From Alphaproteobacteria bacterium (GTDB lineage: Bacteria; Pseudomonadota; Alphaproteobacteria; UBA8366; Aestuariispiraceae), in assembly GCA_024743195.1 (NCBI GenBank), contig JANSXE010000007.1, positions 152,598 to 216,597 of the forward strand: a DNA stretch of 64,000 bases, written 5' to 3'. Shown one piece after another: positions 60,200-64,000 of the stretch. Each line of letters starts with the position of its first letter. Position 1 is the first letter of the stretch. A program made the translations under genes and the position numbers. The notes beneath the pieces are model-generated. The model was not told where the DNA came from, made no database searches, and saw nothing but the letters and a program-made list of their open reading frames with translations.

Positions 60200-60976
60200 A
60201 TGCGACGGTTTCCCCCCGAACGGATCGTCTGCCTAACCGAGGAGACGGTCGAGACGCTCTATCTCCTGGGCGAGGATCGGCGCATCGTCGGCGTGTCCGG
60301 CTATGCGGTCCGCCCGAAGCGCGTGCGGCGCGAGAAGCCTCGGGTCTCGGCCTTCATCTCCGCGGACGTGCCCAAGATCGTCGCGCTGGAGCCCGATCTG
60401 GTCCTCACCTTCTCCGACATCCAGGCCGACGTCACGGCGGCGCTGATGCGCGCCGGCCTCACCGTCATGGCCTACAACCAGCGCGACATTGCGGGGATCC
60501 TGTCGATGATCCGCCACCTCGGCGCGACCGTCGGCGTCGCCGAGCGCGCGGAGCGGCTCGCCGGCGATCTCGCGCGGCGCTTGGACGACGTCCGCGAGCG
60601 CTCGCGTCGGACGCCCGCGCCCGCCGTCTATTTCGAGGAGTGGGACGACCCGATGATCTCAGGCGTCAAATGGGTCTCGGAGCTGATCGAGATCGCGGGC
60701 GGGCGCGAGGTCTTCCCGGACCGCGCCGGCTGCGAGCGGGCGCTGGACCGCGTGGTGACCTCGGACGCGGTAATCGCGGCCGCCCCCGACGTCATTCTGG
60801 CGTCCTGGTGCGGCAAGAAGGTCCGCACCGAGCGGATCGCCGCGCGCCCGGGCTGGGACGCGATCCCGGCCGTGCGCGCCGGCCGCCTCGTCGAAATCAA
60901 GTCGCCCCTGATCCTGCAACCCGGCCCCGCCGCGCTGACCGACGGCCTCGACGCGATCGTAGCCGCGCTGTGGTGA
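60200..60976 (+). CDS. BtuF-like cobalamin/siderophore-binding protein without signal peptide
   Basis: A 258-aa periplasmic-binding-protein fold (FecCD/BtuF type). RIVCLTEETVETLYLLGEDRRIVGVSGYA, PKIVALEPDLVLTF and PDVILASWCGKKV are typical. The N-terminus has no hydrophobic signal, and no transporter genes are adjacent, so it may be cytosolic. Some alphaproteobacterial BtuF-like proteins lack signals and sit alone. An upstream 220-bp stretch shows no clear cobalamin riboswitch. Ligand unknown. Confidence 0.85.
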   Translation: MRRFPPERIVCLTEETVETLYLLGEDRRIVGVSGYAVRPKRVRREKPRVSAFISADVPKIVALEPDLVLTFSDIQADVTAALMRAGLTVMAYNQRDIAGILSMIRHLGATVGVAERAERLAGDLARRLDDVRERSRRTPAPAVYFEEWDDPMISGVKWVSELIEIAGGREVFPDRAGCERALDRVVTSDAVIAAAPDVILASWCGKKVRTERIAARPGWDAIPAVRAGRLVEIKSPLILQPGPAALTDGLDAIVAALW

Positions 60977-61162
60977 GCGGGGGTGATCGGGCGATGGGAC
61001 CGCCCCGGCCTCCCGGCAAACCGGCGGCCGAATGGACGCGATTGGTCGTCACGCACCCAGCTCGGACCGAACCGCCGCAGCGCGCGCCACGCCGCCGTCC
61101 GGCCGAGAGCGCGCCCACGCCGCTCGGCACGCAACCGCACGCACCCTGCCGGCCTCTCCCCC

Positions 61163-61182
61163 GCTCTGACGAAAGTCAGAGC
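61163..61182. repeat. hairpin repeat copy 2, left end of cassette
   Basis: Perfect GCTCTGAC-GAAA-GTCAGAGC hairpin followed by CCACGCCTGAGCG. It is identical to copy 3 in inverse orientation and nearly identical in context to copy 1. Confidence 0.92.
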
Positions 61183-61209
61183 CCACGCCTGAGCGTCTGC
61201 GGCCAGCAA

Positions 61210-61273
61210 GAAAAGAGTACTGCGTCCCCGTTTTTCATTAGCGAGAAAAGAGTACTGTGTCCCCGTTTTTCAT
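61210..61273. repeat. two 29-bp GTACTGTGTCCCCG repeats
   Basis: GAAAAGAGTACTG[CT]GTCCCCG followed by TTTTTCAT is found at 61210-61238 and 61245-61273, differing at one base with a 6-bp spacer. Similar GTACTGTGTCCCCG-type words are widespread in proteobacterial genomes near REP-like elements, as far as I recall. Confidence 0.9.
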
Positions 61274-61555
61274 GACCGAGGCGACGAGCCAGGCGGCGAA
61301 GAGCGCGTGCCAGAGCGACACGATGATCGGCTGCAGATGTCCGGCGATCGAGAGGCCGATGCGCTCCGAGGGGAGCACCACGATCTCGACGACCTTGCAG
61401 ACCTCGCAATCGGTCTCGTCCAGCGCCCAGTAGCCGACTTCGACCGTTTCCGGCCGGTCCTGCATCGTGCTGCGGTCTTGCGCCCAAGCGGATCCGGCTG
61501 CGAAGAAGAGGCCCAGTATCAACGCCGCAATGGCGGTTGTGAATAACCGATGCAT
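61238..61555 (-). pseudogene. exported protein whose C-terminus is replaced by the repeat
   Basis: The 105-aa frame has a signal peptide (TTAIAALILGLFFAAGSAWAQ) followed by YWALDETDCEVCKVVEIVVLPSE with a CEVC pair and a C-terminal hydrophobic helix (PIIVSLWHALFAAWLVASV). The final ten residues (MKNGDTVLFS) are translated from the GTACTGTGTCCCCG repeat, so the original end has been lost. It resembles the start of a periplasm-facing type IV secretion-like membrane protein, but that is a weak impression. It is 54 bp downstream of the 224-aa gene. Confidence 0.65.
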
Positions 61556-61608
61556 GGCTGGCCTCCTCTAGTGCCTTTCGTCTCGCCGCCGGCGTCGCGC
61601 AGTCGTGT

Positions 61609-62283
61609 TTAATCTTCCTTGTGACTGTCGAAGGCCGGGGCCAGGACGTCGCCCCTCAGCGCCTCCAGGCCGCCGGATTCTTCGAACCGGTCGGTTGGCA
61701 CGAGGAACTCCATCACTTGGATTGAGAACTCCCACCGTTTGCCGTCGAAATTTTCCTCGGCTCTCGCCCAGAAATGACCGCCGTCGGTCAGCATCCGCTT
61801 GAAGTAGCCGAGTACGAAGGCCTCGTGCTGAGGATTCGTTGTCGTCTCAAGGGTTTCGAACCCTGCTTCGGCGGCGGCCCAGAGCGTTATCTCTCCCCCG
61901 AGCAGCGGCGAAACGCCCTCGGACCCCGGGCGTGCGAGTTCCAGCCGCGCCCAGACCTGCGGCGGGGCGTCCGGGATCATCGGGATCTTCGAGTTCCAGC
62001 CGAGGCGATAGATCGGCTCGACGGCGTCCGCCGGCTTCGGGATCACGCAGCGCGTCTTCTCGCACTCGGCGGCCCGGACCACGATGCCGGTGTTCTTCCC
62101 GCTCGTCTTCCGGCCCGCGACGACGTAGGTCCACCCTTCGAGCGAGCGCAGGGGCCAGTCCTCCCGCCATTCATAGGCCTCCATCCATCCCTCGCCGAGC
62201 GCCTGGGCGGGGAAGGTCGGCAAGGCGAGGAGCGCGGCCGCAAGCAGGGCGGCGGTTACCGGTAACAGGCGGTTTGCGGTCAT
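61609..62283 (-). CDS. secreted protein of unknown function
   Basis: A 224-aa protein with a clear Sec signal (LLPVTAALLAAALLALPTFPAQA, cleaved before LGEG). The mature part is Trp- and acid-rich (WMEAYEWREDWPLRSLEGWTYVVAGRKTSGKNTGIVVR), contains two Cys (CEKTRC) that could form a disulfide, and ends GGLEALRGDVLAPAFDSHKED. No family is recognised. It follows the 80-aa membrane protein by 13 bp and probably shares its transcript. The location inside the repeat-bounded cassette suggests mobility. Confidence 0.7.
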   Translation of the reverse strand: MTANRLLPVTAALLAAALLALPTFPAQALGEGWMEAYEWREDWPLRSLEGWTYVVAGRKTSGKNTGIVVRAAECEKTRCVIPKPADAVEPIYRLGWNSKIPMIPDAPPQVWARLELARPGSEGVSPLLGGEITLWAAAEAGFETLETTTNPQHEAFVLGYFKRMLTDGGHFWARAEENFDGKRWEFSIQVMEFLVPTDRFEESGGLEALRGDVLAPAFDSHKED

Positions 62284-62295
62284 GTCCTGGGCCTC

Positions 62296-62534
62296 CTAGC
62301 GATCCTTGACGCGCGGGTCGGAGCGGCCGTGCAGGCGACGGCCGAGACGCACTTTAAACGACGATGCTCGACGGAACACAACCCCTAGACCCAGGAGTCC
62401 GAGCCACAGCGTGACCAACAGCCCGTTCGCGATGTCCGGATCGCTCAACGCTCCGCGGGGCGCAGCGGCGCCGATCCCCACAGTGATGAGAATCGCGGCG
62501 GCGCCGGCCGCCGTCGCTCGCCGCAGAAGGCGGG

Positions 62535-62538
<4 letters not shown>
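62296..62538 (-). CDS. small two-helix membrane protein
   Basis: An 80-aa protein with hydrophobic segments AAGAAAILITVGIGAAAP and ANGLLVTLWLGLLGLGVVF and a basic tail (RRASSFKVRLGRRLHGRSDPRVKDR). The GTG start at 62538 overlaps the stop of an upstream frame (GTGA). It heads the minus-strand set of exported-protein genes. No family recognised. Confidence 0.6.
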
Positions 62539-63979
<1,441 letters not shown>

Positions 63980-64000
63980 AGACACAGTTGCCGGATCGGC

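Overview
The window is a roughly 70% GC stretch of chromosome from what looks like an alphaproteobacterium, probably Rhodospirillales-like. The clues are the DUF2336 and PAS_5-type proteins, a TauR/GabR-like MocR regulator, TRAP and Pot-type transporters, and many 4-bp ATGA/GTGA gene overlaps. No rRNA, phage block or CRISPR array was seen. One tRNA is present, a tRNA-Ser(UGA) on the minus strand at 50508-50597.

Region 1 (1-22.7 kb) is about amino and sulfonate compounds. It holds an omega-amino-acid:pyruvate aminotransferase divergent from a MocR regulator, a type I CoA-transferase, a PotABCD-type ABC transporter, acetate kinase next to sulfoacetaldehyde acetyltransferase (xsc), and a second Pot-type ABC transporter. 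One permease of the second transporter carries a strange repeat-bearing C-terminal extension. Taken together these suggest import and breakdown of taurine-like or polyamine-like substrates, with acetyl phosphate from Xsc cashed in for ATP by AckA. A Tat-exported amine oxidase and a START-like protein follow.

Region 2 (23-38.9 kb) is mixed. It contains a ParDE toxin-antitoxin pair, a lower-GC zinc-ribbon protein, a complete AmmeMemoRadiSam trio (amrS divergent from amrB-amrA), and an antitoxin gene fused to PIN-toxin scraps. It continues with an orphan CO-dehydrogenase-like large subunit overlapping cysQ and a nucleoside deoxyribosyltransferase-like gene, a DUF2336 gene, a molybdopterin oxidoreductase, an acyltransferase, agmatine deiminase, and a MocR gene reduced to its C-terminal half behind a GNAT gene.

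Region 3 (38.9-50.6 kb) has a TetR repressor divergent from an amine oxidase with two clear palindromic operators. It then has a LysR gene divergent from dabB-dabA (energy-coupled inorganic carbon uptake), an EamA exporter, and a lower-GC cassette (Lrp-type regulator, alpha/beta hydrolase, RraA-like protein, cupin) ending against the tRNA-Ser 3' end.

Region 4 (50.7-61 kb) is a catabolic operon: GntR regulator, gamma-glutamyltransferase-like enzyme, fused TRAP permease, TRAP binding protein, a 90-aa protein, aldehyde dehydrogenase, iron alcohol dehydrogenase and RidA. Repeated ATTGGTTC boxes tie the regulator to the operon. A BtuF-like protein without a signal peptide follows.

Region 5 (61-64 kb) is a repeat-bounded cassette. 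Two inverted copies of a compound repeat (a perfect 8-bp-stem GAAA hairpin plus a GTACTGTGTCCCCG-type motif) enclose small exported-protein genes, one of them truncated by the repeat. An IS110-family transposase lies immediately beyond it, with an upstream non-coding stretch that could encode a bridge RNA.
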